Origin: Sugiyamaella lignohabitans
Taxonomy: Eukaryota; Ascomycota; Dipodascomycetes; Dipodascales; Trichomonascaceae
Length of the DNA stretch: 64,000 bases
NCBI RefSeq assembly: GCF_001640025.1
Contig: NC_031672.1
Location: 5,022,001-5,086,000, forward strand
Reading direction: 5' to 3'
Shown here: in pieces, positions 1 to 10,322 of the stretch
Numbering within the stretch: the stretch's first letter is position 1
How the letters are laid out: every line of letters starts with the position of its first letter
Position numbers and translations under genes: made by a program
The notes under the pieces: generated by a model
Seen by the model: the letters and a program-made list of their open reading frames with translations, nothing else
Told to the model about the DNA's origin: nothing
The model's database searches: none

Positions 1-2379
1 TGTCTGAATAAATTACCAATTGAAAATTACCGGTTCTCAAAAACAAGATAAGAAATGATAAAAATCAAGAAAATTATTTCTGACAATCCGTTCGTTACAA
101 GGCCTGAACAAAAACAAACTAGAAAACGTGCGCTTTGTCTTCGGTGCAGACTTAAAAAATCTCATAGACCGTTTATGTGCGTAGTGCATAAAAATAAATA
201 TTTAGCGGCTGAACTTTCGGTAGCCAATGTACGCTACGATGTACAGCTGATTGCCTATTTAGTGAGGAGGCATGGGGAGAAAGCACCTGCTTCCAGCCAA
301 CTGTAGCGGCGTGTGTAGGATTGGATGGTCGATAGATGCTCTTTTCGAAACGGACAAAAGACACTGACTGACCTTTTTTTTTTTTCTAATGGTACCCATT
401 TGGTGGTAATCTGTAAGAGTGGTTTTATTTCTTATTCTATGTTTACATCGTTTATTATAGTTATTTATCAGCATTCGCCAGTACTTAAACGTCAGATCTA
501 AGCCCCATAGCTTTAAAATGCAAACGTCGTTTAAGCTTTCTAATCAGCTTGCAACACCGTGCTATCTGATAGCTCTTAACAGGTAGACTATAGAATATCA
601 AACATTCAATCAACTTGGAATGAACTACTTTCTAACCATACAACTGCTGGTAGAATAACTGCTAGAACAACCGCTCCTCGTACATGAGTCCCTGGCCGTT
701 AATCAATAAACCAAGCTCGACATGCAACAATGCCCTGCAAGTCGTTCTTCTTTCCACATTCCACCTGCCTAACACAACCTATCATGGCGGCTCGAGGCTG
801 CAAATTTCGGTCCACGAAGGGCTTCATTGGATACTTCGCAGCCAGGAAGACGCATTCTGTTGTCTTAGATGAGATCGGAAACCTTTTTTGGGTAGTTTTG
901 GTCCTCGACTTCCTTTTTGGTCAATGTGTATCTGCAGTGATCCTGCCAATCCTAACGTTCTCTTACATGATGCACTTTCTTATTGTACTTGCCAGTACCC
1001 AGTGCCAACTATCATAGCTGGGTTTTTTTTTGAAATATATCCCAATTTTTGGTATGTTATTTACTTATTATCGATGGCTTTTTCTTAGTTGTAAAAAAAA
1101 GTCCATCTATTGCTAATGTTGTGGTCAAACGAAATCAATCACCTGTGTTCAACCCCAACCCATAGAACATAACGGACGCACGTGCGCTATGCCCCTATTT
1201 GTTTGGTCGATGTAAGCATATTCAACACTTGTAGGTTGGTTACCTTTAATACGTTTTCGATCGGAACTATGAATCACACTATGTCTCCGACGTCGCACAT
1301 GTTAGGGGGTTAAGTTACTGGGTCTCGAATTCGGTTTCGCCATGACAACTCACTTCTTTTTCATAAAGCCAGCCAACCATGAGTATATTTATTTGATATG
1401 TTCGGAATACAGACCAAGTTGATTTGGTTTAATAGGTTGTGATGAAGAGGTTCTTTATCCCTGAATCTATAGAAACGACGATAATACCGACAACCCACAA
1501 TGTACGATTTCAGAGAAAAGTTACCAAATAGGAGATATCGTCTAAAGCTCACGAGACACTAATTCCAACCCGAATTGTATTCCAGTATTAAAGTCTGTAC
1601 CTGATTTCATTAGCCCCATTAAGCTTTCTTGTAATGCATAGATTGTCAGATTATCAATGATAGCCACTCTTATATTGAGGTAAGGGTAGATATGTCTGGG
1701 GAGGGGTAGGAGTTCAGACAATAAAAAGTATCAGGCCCAGAAGCGGGTCCTTTCAACCGTTCGAACGAGCATAAAGTGATCATCATACTTTAAATAGGCT
1801 CAATTGTCATGATAATAATCGTTTGTGTTTGGCAGGGTAAAATCTCTACTCAAGTGTTCGATTTGTATGCTCTTGCTAGTTCTCCTGCTATCTTACCTCA
1901 TGCGCTCTTTAATTTCATGATTGACAAATCAACCTGGTACTGAGTACGATCTACCACACTTTCTTATCTCTCTAAGGAAAAATAAAAATAAAAAAAAAAA
2001 ATTTTGATTTTTCTACTTACAATGGTTGTGTTCAAGGTCTCGCTTGACAGATTCTCAGGTAGTCAATCACGTGAGTTTCCATTAATCGGGTGAAAGACCT
2101 GAAAGACCCTGTTTAAAAACAACTAAACTATTCTCTCAGTGATTCAAATCGAAAGCAGTATTACCTATTCTTAGCAATTGTCGTAATCTGGAGTGTTTTA
2201 TAACTGTATGATAAGTTTAGGAATGCAATTACTGACATTCGAAATACATACAGCCTTGTATGTTCTGCTAGCCAGCCGCATGCGCCACTCGGTATCACCT
2301 TTGATGTCAAGTTCACGCTTGCCACTGTCAAACGCATTACATACGATATCTTACACCAAAGCTTTATAGATCAATTGCA
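1..2379. other. Gene-free stretch upstream of SCL1
   Basis: No coding region in this stretch can be supported. The open frames present (for example 55-306 and 730-1017) are short, overlap each other on both strands and match no family I recognise. Two E-box-like palindromes are visible: GCACGTGC at 1178-1185 and TCACGTGA at 2067-2074. The second resembles a Cbf1-type site about 310 bases before SCL1. Nothing else stands out. Confidence 0.5.
2318..2326 (-). promoter_or_regulatory. Possible PACE-like (Rpn4) element
   Basis: On the minus strand these bases read AGTGGCAAG, a 7/9 match to the proteasome-associated control element GGTGGCAAA, 54 bases before the SCL1 start. The position suits Rpn4-type control of proteasome genes. 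A 7/9 match can arise by chance, so this is weak. Confidence 0.2.
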
Positions 2380-3561
2380 ATGTCAGGTAAGCACGAAATG
2401 GTTGGAAGTTTTGTACTGTTGTTAATAGTACTACATTGTAGATGGGTGATGACTAACTATTGAATAGGAAGCGCAGGTTTTGATAGGCACATTACTATCT
2501 TCTCGCCAGAGGGGCGATTATATCAGGTTGGTAAGTCTAGAGAATTACTCCATCAAGAGCATCGATACAGCAGAATTAATGTCGTCCATATCGGTCGTTC
2601 TGACTTCTCGAATGGCTTTTCTTGCAGAATGGCATAGGTGCTCCTGAATTGGTTAGAAGAGAGTGAATTATATGTGCAGGACTTAACCTTCTGGACATGG
2701 ATCTAACAAAGCAGAATATGCATTTAAAGCTATCACCTCGGCGAATATCACATCCATTGGTATTCGTGGAAAGGACTGTGCAGTTGTGATCTCGCAAAAA
2801 AAGGTTCCTGATAAGCTTCTTGACCCTGAGACTGTGTCATATATTTTCCAGATTTCTCCAGGCATTGGTGCTGTGCTGACTGGTCAGATTGGTAAGTTTT
2901 TGTTAGGTGATTTCTGATTTTGTAAGAGTCAATTTCAGAATTCTTGTTCCGAATCTTTTTCTCGATTGTCTTTCCGAAAACTCGCGGATTACATGTCAAG
3001 AGAGCTATCCGATAAGATTTCGATGGGAGATTCTGTTCTTGTCACATTACTAACTATTCATAAGCCGATGCAAGAGCAGCCGTTTCTAGAGCTCGAAGTG
3101 AAGCCGCTGAGTTCAGATACAAGCACGGATATGAAATGCCTTGTGACGTTCTGGCCAAGCGACTGGCTAATATCAACCAGATTTATACCCAGAGGGCATA
3201 TATGAGACCATTGGGTGTTGCCATTACCCTGATTTCCGTTGACGACGAATTGGGGCCCTCTCTTTACAAGTGCGACCCCGCTGGATACTTTGTTGGTTAC
3301 AAGGCTACTTCTACGGGACCCAAACAACAAGAAGCGATGAATTACCTCGAGAAGAAATTAAAGAAAAAAGAGCATGCACCTGGTGACTGGAAGCAGGTTG
3401 TTGAGCTAGCCATTACAACCTTGTCAAATGTCCTTGCTGTGGATTTCCGCAAAAATGATATCGAGATTGGTGTGGTGGGTATCGATGGTTCAGACAAGTT
3501 TAGAAAACTGACTGTAGACGAGATCGATGAGCGTCTTGTTGCAATTGCTGAGCAAGATTAG
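2380..3561 (+). CDS. SCL1: 20S proteasome subunit alpha type 1
   Basis: This is the alpha1 (yeast Scl1) subunit of the 20S proteasome outer ring, a non-catalytic gate subunit for ATP-dependent protein degradation in cytosol and nucleus. The coding sequence needs three introns: exons 2380-2386, 2468-2530, 2715-2891 and 3065-3561, totalling 744 bases and 247 residues, close to the usual 252. All introns are GT-AG; donors are GTAAGC, GTAAGT and GTAAGT, and CTAAC branch points lie just before the acceptors. The start is the ATG at 2380: exon 1 codes only Met-Ser and the first base of the next codon. The spliced protein shows the alpha-type signature [20 protein letters not shown], then [16 protein letters not shown], and ends [10 protein letters not shown] as in the yeast protein. 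The identification is firm; the boundary of the tiny first exon is slightly less certain. Confidence 0.95.
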
Positions 3562-3876
3562 ATCCTGTTAAAGATATATGTATTTTGCTAGAAATTTGTC
3601 TCTACCGGGTGTAGGGCTCAGCCCATGTCCTTTAGTGTTACTTTTGCTACACAGTAAATGCTTCATCTCTATCTTTTCGGGTTGTAGCGAGGTCCCAAAT
3701 ATTCGAGGAATGTACAGTCAGTCATTCGGACCCTGTCGATTCTCCCCTGCATATAATGAAACAGCCGCGCACATGTAATCTAAAGGACATGAGCACGTAT
3801 CAGTTTAGTCTCAACTCGAACCAGTGTAGTCTTTTGCCTATAGAGAAAGCTCACGTTCATAAATAATCGGATTGGT
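3562..3876. other. SCL1 3' region and SYS1 promoter
   Basis: These 315 bases hold the presumed SCL1 terminator and the SYS1 promoter. No further gene or repeat was seen. Confidence 0.5.
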
Positions 3877-4527
3877 ATGGTGAAATATAATGCCAGCGAT
3901 GCTTTGGCCCCTATGAGGCTGTTCAAGCAAATTCTCCTTCTTCAAGTTATTTATTATGTGGTGGCTGTGATCTTAATTGCATTTACTTTGATTATTAACG
4001 GCGAGCCCTTTTCCATCCGTACCGTGTTTTCCTGGGAACCTGTTCGATTTGATACAACTCTTGGATGGACCTTATCCATGTTATGGCTGTTAGATACCTT
4101 CTTCTCAGTTCTTGCCATGACGTATATTGTTGGAAGAAGCAAACTCGCGCTTGATTTTACCCTTACACTCCATGGTATTAATATAATTGTGGCGTGGTTG
4201 GTGGCCGGTAGTTTTCCAACCAGTCTGATGTGGTGGGGACTTCAAGGACTTTCGACTTTGCTAATGGTCAGTCTTGGCACCTGGACATCACAGTGGAGAG
4301 AGCTCAGTGTCACTTTTTTTGATGTCGAGAGATCTCAAGCTACTAACGGCTCTTATGAAATGATCCCAGTAGCTGCAGCATCTGGTCCAACGGATTCAAA
4401 TACGTTAACGACGGTTGTTTCTCCTTCTGCTCCGTCGTCTCCTCCTGTTACTACTAATGGATCACAAGCGCTCGACAATGCTGAGATTGCGGAGGCTAAT
4501 AAGACGGCTGCCGACATTGTTCGCTAA
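3877..4527 (+). CDS. SYS1: Golgi integral membrane protein Sys1
   Basis: Sys1 is a small multispanning Golgi membrane protein that recruits the Arf-like GTPase Arl3 (and so Arl1 and golgins) to the trans-Golgi. The protein has 216 residues and no visible intron. Four hydrophobic segments can be read, roughly residues 19-41, 64-84, 91-111 and 115-135. Family hallmarks are an N-terminal segment followed by FSWEPVRFDTTLGW (residues about 50-63) and the tryptophan-rich loop near TSLMWWGLQG. The last 80 residues are Ser/Thr/Ala/Pro-rich and probably a cytosolic tail, somewhat longer than usual. The start is the first ATG of the frame. It lies between SCL1 and AGE2, and AGE2 also acts in Golgi Arf traffic; the adjacency is probably coincidence. 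Confidence 0.9.
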   Translation: MVKYNASDALAPMRLFKQILLLQVIYYVVAVILIAFTLIINGEPFSIRTVFSWEPVRFDTTLGWTLSMLWLLDTFFSVLAMTYIVGRSKLALDFTLTLHGINIIVAWLVAGSFPTSLMWWGLQGLSTLLMVSLGTWTSQWRELSVTFFDVERSQATNGSYEMIPVAAASGPTDSNTLTTVVSPSAPSSPPVTTNGSQALDNAEIAEANKTAADIVR

Positions 4528-5239
4528 CCAGGAATGCAAATTATAGTAATGACCCAAATGACGACTTTAGCATATTGTTTTATTTTTTATTTTTGTGTAA
4601 ATAACACATCTTCATATACATATTGTCAAATTGCTGTGCTTGATTCAAGTCATATAAGCTGAATCAGTTTTCTTCTGACTATATTAGGGTCTCTTCTAAG
4701 GTCACAGGTAATTTCAAGATTTGGATGCACGAAACTTGATAGGAATAAAAATTTGGCAGAGAAGAACAGGTTTGGTTGTATGGACTGTGGTCCTTGGCGT
4801 CACAGATCTATGGTCTAGTTAGCTTGTCCTTGAAGAAAATGTGAGACAGGTAACAATCTTTCTGTCCTCTCTCTCTCTCTCTCTCTCTCTCTGGTAGTTG
4901 AAAGCTCTTTTGAAAAAAATGACATTGACTCTCCGGTGAGCACGAGATGATCGCAGGCCAGTCTCATCTACATCTCTGATGCAGGGACCAAGCTCAGGGG
5001 TACTGACCGCACGGCATGCGGCCCATTAGTCTGGGTAAGGGTGTGTCGGTCCGTTACAACGTCAACAACAACACAGGGGAAACAGAGGTGTGGAAAATAA
5101 CAAGAAACACCGACTGCCACAGTCTATTCCAAGGCGGATTTAAGAGGACTGACCATTTTTACCTCTCGGGATATCTGAGCAAGTGTTCTAACGAACATAT
5201 CAACGTATCACAGAGAATACCAAGCTAAGATACGAGATT
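4528..5239. other. Gene-free stretch upstream of AGE2
   Basis: This is the SYS1 3' region and AGE2 promoter. It contains a CT microsatellite at 4867-4892. An open frame at 5016-5228 has no recognisable features and is probably chance. Confidence 0.5.
4867..4892 (+). repeat. (CT)13 dinucleotide microsatellite
   Basis: Thirteen uninterrupted CT units lie about 350 bases before the AGE2 start. The tract may be a nucleosome-poor GAGA-type promoter element or simply a slippage microsatellite. Confidence 0.9.
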
Positions 5240-6820
5240 ATGCCTTCATCATCATACCTCCCTTCATACGGGGGTGGAGCGGGAAGACGGAGTTCAGGTT
5301 CCTCGTCAATTTCATCATCGGCCTCCAGCTCAGCAGCAGCTAAGAAGGCTTCTGCCGAACGGAACCAGCAAGTTCTTCGTACGCTGTTAAATGACCCTGG
5401 TAACAAATTTTGCGGAGATTGCAAGACTTCTGGACACCCTCGCTGGGCCAGCTGGAGCATTGGCATTTTCTTGTGTATCCGGTATGTTATCCATCTTTCT
5501 AAATATTATCTCTGGGTAGTTTTAAGATTGTTAGATTCGTGGACTGTTTGTACTAACGATGCCTATAGTTGTTCAGGAATTCATCGTAGCATGGGAACAC
5601 ATATTAGTAAGGTAAGATCAATTGATTTAGACAGTTGGTCAGACGAACAAATTGAAAATATGGTCAAATGGGGAAATAAACGAGCAAACTTGTACTGGGA
5701 ACACAAGTTACCTGCTAACTATATCCCCGACGATAGTAAAATAGCGAATTTCATACGTACAAAGTACGATTTGAAGAGATGGGTCATGTCCGGTGGTATT
5801 CCGGATCCAGCGACCCTGGGTGAACCAGAAGCATCTCAAAACGATAGTACACCACTTTCTGAAGTCAAAAGTCGTCTCACGGGTGATTCAAATTTAAAGC
5901 CGGCTGTACCTTCAAAAGTTAACAAGGCTGCTAGTTCGGCCTCCTCTGCTAATCTAATCCCTGACTTGTTAGGTGATCCAGTCGCACCTAGCCCTTCTGT
6001 CCAGAGAACCACTGCCAGTTCATCCAATTTTGTAACGGCAAATAAGTCTACTTCCGTGCCGCCTGCTGTACCTGCGAAGAATGATTTACTTGGAGGACTT
6101 GGTTTTCCAAGTACTACTCCTGCTCCTGAGGCATCGCCGGTCTCAAGTCCGACTTCAGCCCCAGGACAAACTTCAGGCCCAACACCACCTCAAAAATCTG
6201 ATAGCTTGTTAGGACTTGATTTTTCAGCACCTAATTCAGGTGCTGCTAGACCTGCTCAGCAAACCAATCAACGGACTACCCAACAGTCAAGGCCAGATCT
6301 GAAAAAATCAATCTTATCTTTGTATGCATCTGCTGCTTCGCGACCTGCTAATCCTATTGCATCGGTTAATAACACTTCTGCTTTTGACACGCTCACGACA
6401 CAGACAAGTGGCTTGTCTCTAGGTGGAGCGTCGCAACCCATTAATGCGTTCGGTAATCCAGGATTTGGTGGTTCGGCTAACACGGAAACGTCCGGTTTGA
6501 ATCTCAATAATTACATGACAAACCCCGGTTCGGGGTCGGCTCCACCGTTTTCTAATCTCAACAATAACAACAGTTCTAGTAATACCGACAAGAGCTCTAT
6601 TCATGTCAATAATAGCAATAAGACGAATGTCAATCTTTTTGACAACCTCATATCAGGCAGTAGTTCTTCAGCATGGGCTTCCACACCATCTGGACATACT
6701 GTCCATGCACGGAAGCCATCAGTAGATGATGAGTGGGCCTCGTTCTCATCAGCCCCTCCAACTAAACCAGTGTCATCCTCCACAGGAGAAGACGATTTGT
6801 TTCAGAATGTTTGGAGCTAG
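5240..6820 (+). CDS. AGE2: ArfGAP domain protein, Age2-like
   Basis: This is a GTPase-activating protein for Arf1-type GTPases in trans-Golgi and endosome traffic. It has a Ser-rich N-terminus, an ArfGAP domain at about residues 42-165, and a long Ser/Asn/Pro-rich, low-complexity tail. The zinc finger is C58-x2-C61-x17-C79-x2-C82, followed by SGIHRSMGTHISKVRS with the catalytic arginine. The frame is open throughout, but an intron at 5482-5568 (GTATGT donor, TACTAAC, TATAG acceptor) must be removed to bring C79 and C82 to their correct spacing. Spliced exons are 5240-5481 and 5569-6820, giving 497 residues. The intron is 87 bases, a multiple of three, with no in-frame stop, so retention would insert 29 residues inside the zinc finger. 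Yeast Age2 is shorter (about 300 residues); the difference is in the tail. Confidence 0.9.
   Translation: MPSSSYLPSYGGGAGRRSSGSSSISSSASSSAAAKKASAERNQQVLRTLLNDPGNKFCGDCKTSGHPRWASWSIGIFLCIRYVIHLSKYYLWVVLRLLDSWTVCTNDAYSCSGIHRSMGTHISKVRSIDLDSWSDEQIENMVKWGNKRANLYWEHKLPANYIPDDSKIANFIRTKYDLKRWVMSGGIPDPATLGEPEASQNDSTPLSEVKSRLTGDSNLKPAVPSKVNKAASSASSANLIPDLLGDPVAPSPSVQRTTASSSNFVTANKSTSVPPAVPAKNDLLGGLGFPSTTPAPEASPVSSPTSAPGQTSGPTPPQKSDSLLGLDFSAPNSGAARPAQQTNQRTTQQSRPDLKKSILSLYASAASRPANPIASVNNTSAFDTLTTQTSGLSLGGASQPINAFGNPGFGGSANTETSGLNLNNYMTNPGSGSAPPFSNLNNNNSSSNTDKSSIHVNNSNKTNVNLFDNLISGSSSSAWASTPSGHTVHARKPSVDDEWASFSSAPPTKPVSSSTGEDDLFQNVWS
5482..5568 (+). other. Stop-free, frame-preserving intron in AGE2
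   Basis: The donor is GTATGT, the branch point TACTAAC and the acceptor CCTATAG. The length is 87 bases and no frame-0 stop is present. Removing it restores the CxxC pair of the ArfGAP zinc finger. Confidence 0.85.
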
Positions 6821-7047
6821 ATTTCCTGCAAAATAGTAACGATATGATTTAGAGTTAATATAAGCATTTTTGCATGTTCAACAGCGTTACCATGTTACAT
6901 TATCAGCTACCAAATGTTGTTTATCTTTTATCTGTTATCTTTTTAGTGTCTGTCTTTCTGTCTGAATGCTATTGTAATATCTACAGAGAATTACATACAA
7001 ATATAATAATTAAAAAACAATGAAAAGTATCTGAGCGCATTATAGCC

Positions 7048-7944
7048 TCAAGCCTTGGATTTCTTGCCCTTAGCCTTGGGCTTAGTCTTGGTAGCTGCTT
7101 TTTGCACAACCGGTGATGACTCGTACTTGAAATCAATACCTAGATCGGCAAGCTTCTTTGCCTTTTCTTCACGTCTCTTGACTTCTTTCGTCTGTAACTT
7201 TTCCCAAGTCTCTTTGGTCTTCTTCTGGTCATTTCTATGCTTCGAAATCTTAGTCCATGGGATAGATTTAAAAGTCTTGTTAGCTCCATTAAATAGTTCG
7301 TCATGAACATTCTCTTGGGGGATGAGTTTAACCTTAAGAATATGTCCAAACAGTAAATAATTATCCATGGTTTCGCTAACAATACGTGCAACCTCGCTAG
7401 ATTCGAACTCGATAAAAGCAAAATGTTTAGGCTTACCAGTCTTCTTGTTACGAGACAATCTTAATCTGGTAATATCACCGAACTGGCTGAAATATGACTT
7501 CATTTGTTCTTCGTAGAAACCATGAGGAATTCTACCTATATATAAAACACCAGGCTTTTCCTTAGATTCTTTAGTAGCCTTTTGTTTCTTCTCAGATAAT
7601 GCTGTATCTATTTTGTTCTTGATCTCCTTCTCGCTGATGTCGTTGGAAGTTTTCTGAGGTCTAGAAGATTTCAAGCTCTTCGTAGTTTCTTCATCCTCGT
7701 CATCTGTACTTTCAAATCCATCAATTTCGTCATCCGATGAAGCAAATCCATCAAACTCTTCTTCCTCGTCTTCTGGCTCTTGTTTTTCACTCTGTTTCTC
7801 TTCTGTCTCTAGATCAGCTGTTTCAGTTTTCTTCGTAACTTTTGGAGATTTTGACACCTTGGCCGATTTTACTTGAGCCTTAATAGGACTCTTTGAGTGG
7901 CTTTTAGCCTCTGTTGTCGTCGCCTTTCTTGTTTTAGCAACCAT
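7048..7944 (-). CDS. NOP15: Nucleolar RRM protein, 60S ribosome biogenesis factor
   Basis: This is an RNA-binding nucleolar protein of the Nop15/NIFK family, needed for processing of 27S pre-rRNA and 60S subunit assembly. It has 298 residues and no intron. The N-terminal 130 residues are basic then strongly acidic (Lys/Ser-rich, followed by Glu/Asp runs near residues 55-90). A single RRM follows at about 133-210, with RNP2 VLYIGRIP at 133-140 and RNP1 KHFAFIEF at 173-180. A basic C-terminal extension holds the family segment IPWTKISKHRND and ends in a Lys-rich tail. Yeast Nop15 is about 220 residues; the extra length is the acidic N-terminus. It converges on AGE2. The start is the ATG at 7944. 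Confidence 0.88.
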   Translation of the reverse strand: MVAKTRKATTTEAKSHSKSPIKAQVKSAKVSKSPKVTKKTETADLETEEKQSEKQEPEDEEEEFDGFASSDDEIDGFESTDDEDEETTKSLKSSRPQKTSNDISEKEIKNKIDTALSEKKQKATKESKEKPGVLYIGRIPHGFYEEQMKSYFSQFGDITRLRLSRNKKTGKPKHFAFIEFESSEVARIVSETMDNYLLFGHILKVKLIPQENVHDELFNGANKTFKSIPWTKISKHRNDQKKTKETWEKLQTKEVKRREEKAKKLADLGIDFKYESSPVVQKAATKTKPKAKGKKSKA

Positions 7945-8496
7945 TTTGTTTTTTTGTGTGATTAAAATCCCAGGAATAACCTACGAAAAATATTTCTGAT
8001 CACTTCAACACTCTTGCATATACCGTCAAAAAATATTTTTCAGCCTCGCCGACCACCTGGGGCATGGGTACTTGAGCCAGGCAGGGACTATCTGCGACGT
8101 GGACCCTGACAACCAAGAGAGTAAAATTGTGAGTACTGGGCAAATCCAACTCACCGGGCTCGATTTTTCAACCTTTGACTCTCTTTGGAGCTCTGACTCA
8201 TTCCGGGCCATTCCCAGCCCTGTGCTTGCTTTGCCTGTTACTTTCCAGTGATCAGAATCCCACCTGGCGTCGAATTAAGTAAATGCATAGGGGGTTGCAT
8301 CCATCTCCATCGACTGAGCCGAGATTAAATGAATACCCGATTAGATAAAGAAACAGACCTTTATTATTGAATGAATGCATGTATAAAAATTACAAAAGAA
8401 ATTATAAAATGGCAATTAATATTTCAGAACTAAAGCTACAGATAAATGAGTAGTAAAGAAGCGACTACTCTACTATCTTCCTGATTGTAGTCTGTC
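7945..8496. other. NOP15 promoter and glutaredoxin 3' region
   Basis: No gene is visible. Two copies of AAAAATATTT lie at about 7985-7996 and 8028-8041, close to the NOP15 start. They faintly resemble the RRPE element (TGAAAATTTTT) of ribosome-biogenesis genes, but the match is imperfect. Confidence 0.3.
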
Positions 8497-9318
8497 TTAA
8501 AGTAAAGCAGACAATTTACCAGAACTGTTGAGAGCCTGGACATCAGAGTTACCTCCAATATGCTTACCATTGATGAAGACATTGGGTACAGTACGCTGGC
8601 CAGTCACCTCCAAAAGGTACTCTTGGATCTCAGCTCCGTCCTCAACTAGAATCGTTAGTACATTACAATGAATACAGCTATAAAATCCAAAGTACCCCAT
8701 AAATCGCTGCCTTCATTCTTTCTGGCAATCAGTATATTAATTTGCCGCCTAGAAAAGCACAAAACAGCGATCTTGATAATATTTGTTGAGTGTCAAGCAT
8801 GATGCATAACGCATCAACAATTAAAAATATGACTTTGCTCTAGCATCAGTCTATTCCCGCTTGCAACGGGATATTTGTTACACTCATCTTTTGAACCCAT
8901 TGTATAGGTTGTCTCCAGTATGAGCAACCTCTGTCCATGAGTAATGGTGGGTACTTACCAAGATCTAATTCTTCGATATGAGCCTCAACATTGAGAGAGC
9001 TGAACAATTGCTTGGTGGCTTTGCAGTAACTATATCATGTTAGCTTGATCCTCGTGTAGCAAAGTCTCCGAACATCTGACTAATCCCGCAAAATCCCAAA
9101 TGAACGTTGGAGATTTGCCGGACCACACCCTTTGAGAACCTGTCATTAACAATTTACAGGAACTATAGCCCACAGGTAACAACAGATTCCAATTTTGTCC
9201 CCAGTAGACTTTGCTTAATAAAAACCAATACTTACGGGCAGTAGCTCTTGCTAGCAATAAAAACCTTGTTGCCAGCAATCCACTTGTCGACCTTGGCCTT
9301 AACTTGAGCACTAACCAT
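8497..9318 (-). CDS. GRX1: Dithiol glutaredoxin
   Basis: This is a glutathione-dependent disulfide oxidoreductase that reduces protein and mixed disulfides. It is assembled from three exons on the minus strand: 9318-9236, 9029-8959 and 8645-8497 (303 bases, 100 residues). Introns are 206 and 313 bases, with GTAAGT donors and TATAG/TCTAG acceptors. The active site CPYC falls at residues 27-30 and is split by the first intron after the second base of the Pro codon. The glutathione-binding TVP motif ([16 protein letters not shown]) and the C-terminal GGNSD element are present. Length matches yeast Grx1/Grx2 (about 110). No signal or transit peptide is visible, so a cytosolic form is likely. Whether it is closer to Grx1 or Grx2 cannot be told. 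Confidence 0.93.
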
Positions 9319-10322
9319 GATGGGAGATGAATTGAATCCTAGAATTGATGAAACAGTGTTGAAAATATAGCTTAGTGACATATAATGGCAAGCTTATCGT
9401 GTAGTGATACAGTGATTAATAAAACAACAAATCTGCCGGGTAGCATAACGTCCCAATTTATATGAAAAGAACGCGCATTGCCCCATCCCTAACCACGGCC
9501 GTTCTGCATGCATCATCCAACGGCGGTGTGGGCCTGAATGCATATTGCAGCATGGCTAATCCCAGCATGGTTAAGGCGTTTTTTAGGCATACAGATCACT
9601 AATCAGCTGTAAGAGCCGCGGAAAAATGCGAAACAAGGGCCACTAAACCCGAAGTCTCAATGGTAGTCAGGGATAGGATGTCCAATACCGCTTTTGCTGT
9701 TCTTATTGTTAAGACCTGGGCTCTGGCCATAAACCATACTAGCGGATCTACGGCATCGCCCCTTTGGCTGCAAATAAATCGAAATGACGTCCGCGGAGCA
9801 CAATTTAAAATATTAAATTCGATAGTTGGGGTGATAATCTGATTCTAAACATACATTTCCGACTCGCCCCTTGATAGACATCCTCATATCATCTGTATGT
9901 GTCAACCGCTGTCGTCATTATTATCAGCAGGGGTACAGGCGGCACCGGGTCAGGGTGGTAACTCACGTTAATCACTGCAACTTAGCACGGTACCGCTGCC
10001 CACAAACAACATGTAAGCCAATTAGCTCGACCGTTGTGTGCCTGAAGATGCAATCTAAGATCTTGGTTCAATCTAATTGCATAGATCCACTGCCTTGCAT
10101 AACCACTACAGCAAGCTGATATTGACATGCTTGCTGCTGTACCAGCGTGGGGGTGTGGTGTGGTCTCCGGCCGCTTGGGCTCTATTCATATCCGTGGGTG
10201 CTTGTGCCTGGGGACTCGTTGTTTAAGTCACAATTGATCGGCTAAGCGAGTCCTAGCGCTGTAGGAATCATTGCGTCAACCGAGGCAAAAGTCTCCCTCC
10301 AGTACATATCTCTATTAGGGGT
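9319..10322. other. Gene-free stretch between GRX1 and CPT1
   Basis: These 1.0 kb hold the GRX1 promoter and the CPT1 terminator side. Only short open frames occur (9660-9842, 9871-10119), with no recognisable domain. Nothing else was seen. Confidence 0.45.

Noticed and set aside
55..306. An 83-codon frame containing CLRCRLKK, faintly like a zinc-cluster motif
   Set aside because: Only two cysteines fit, no full Zn2Cys6 pattern follows, and the frame overlaps others; probably chance.
2576..3330. Several disjoint frames over SCL1 that could suggest a frameshifted pseudogene
   Set aside because: Three good GT-AG introns with CTAAC branch points restore a full-length alpha1 subunit.
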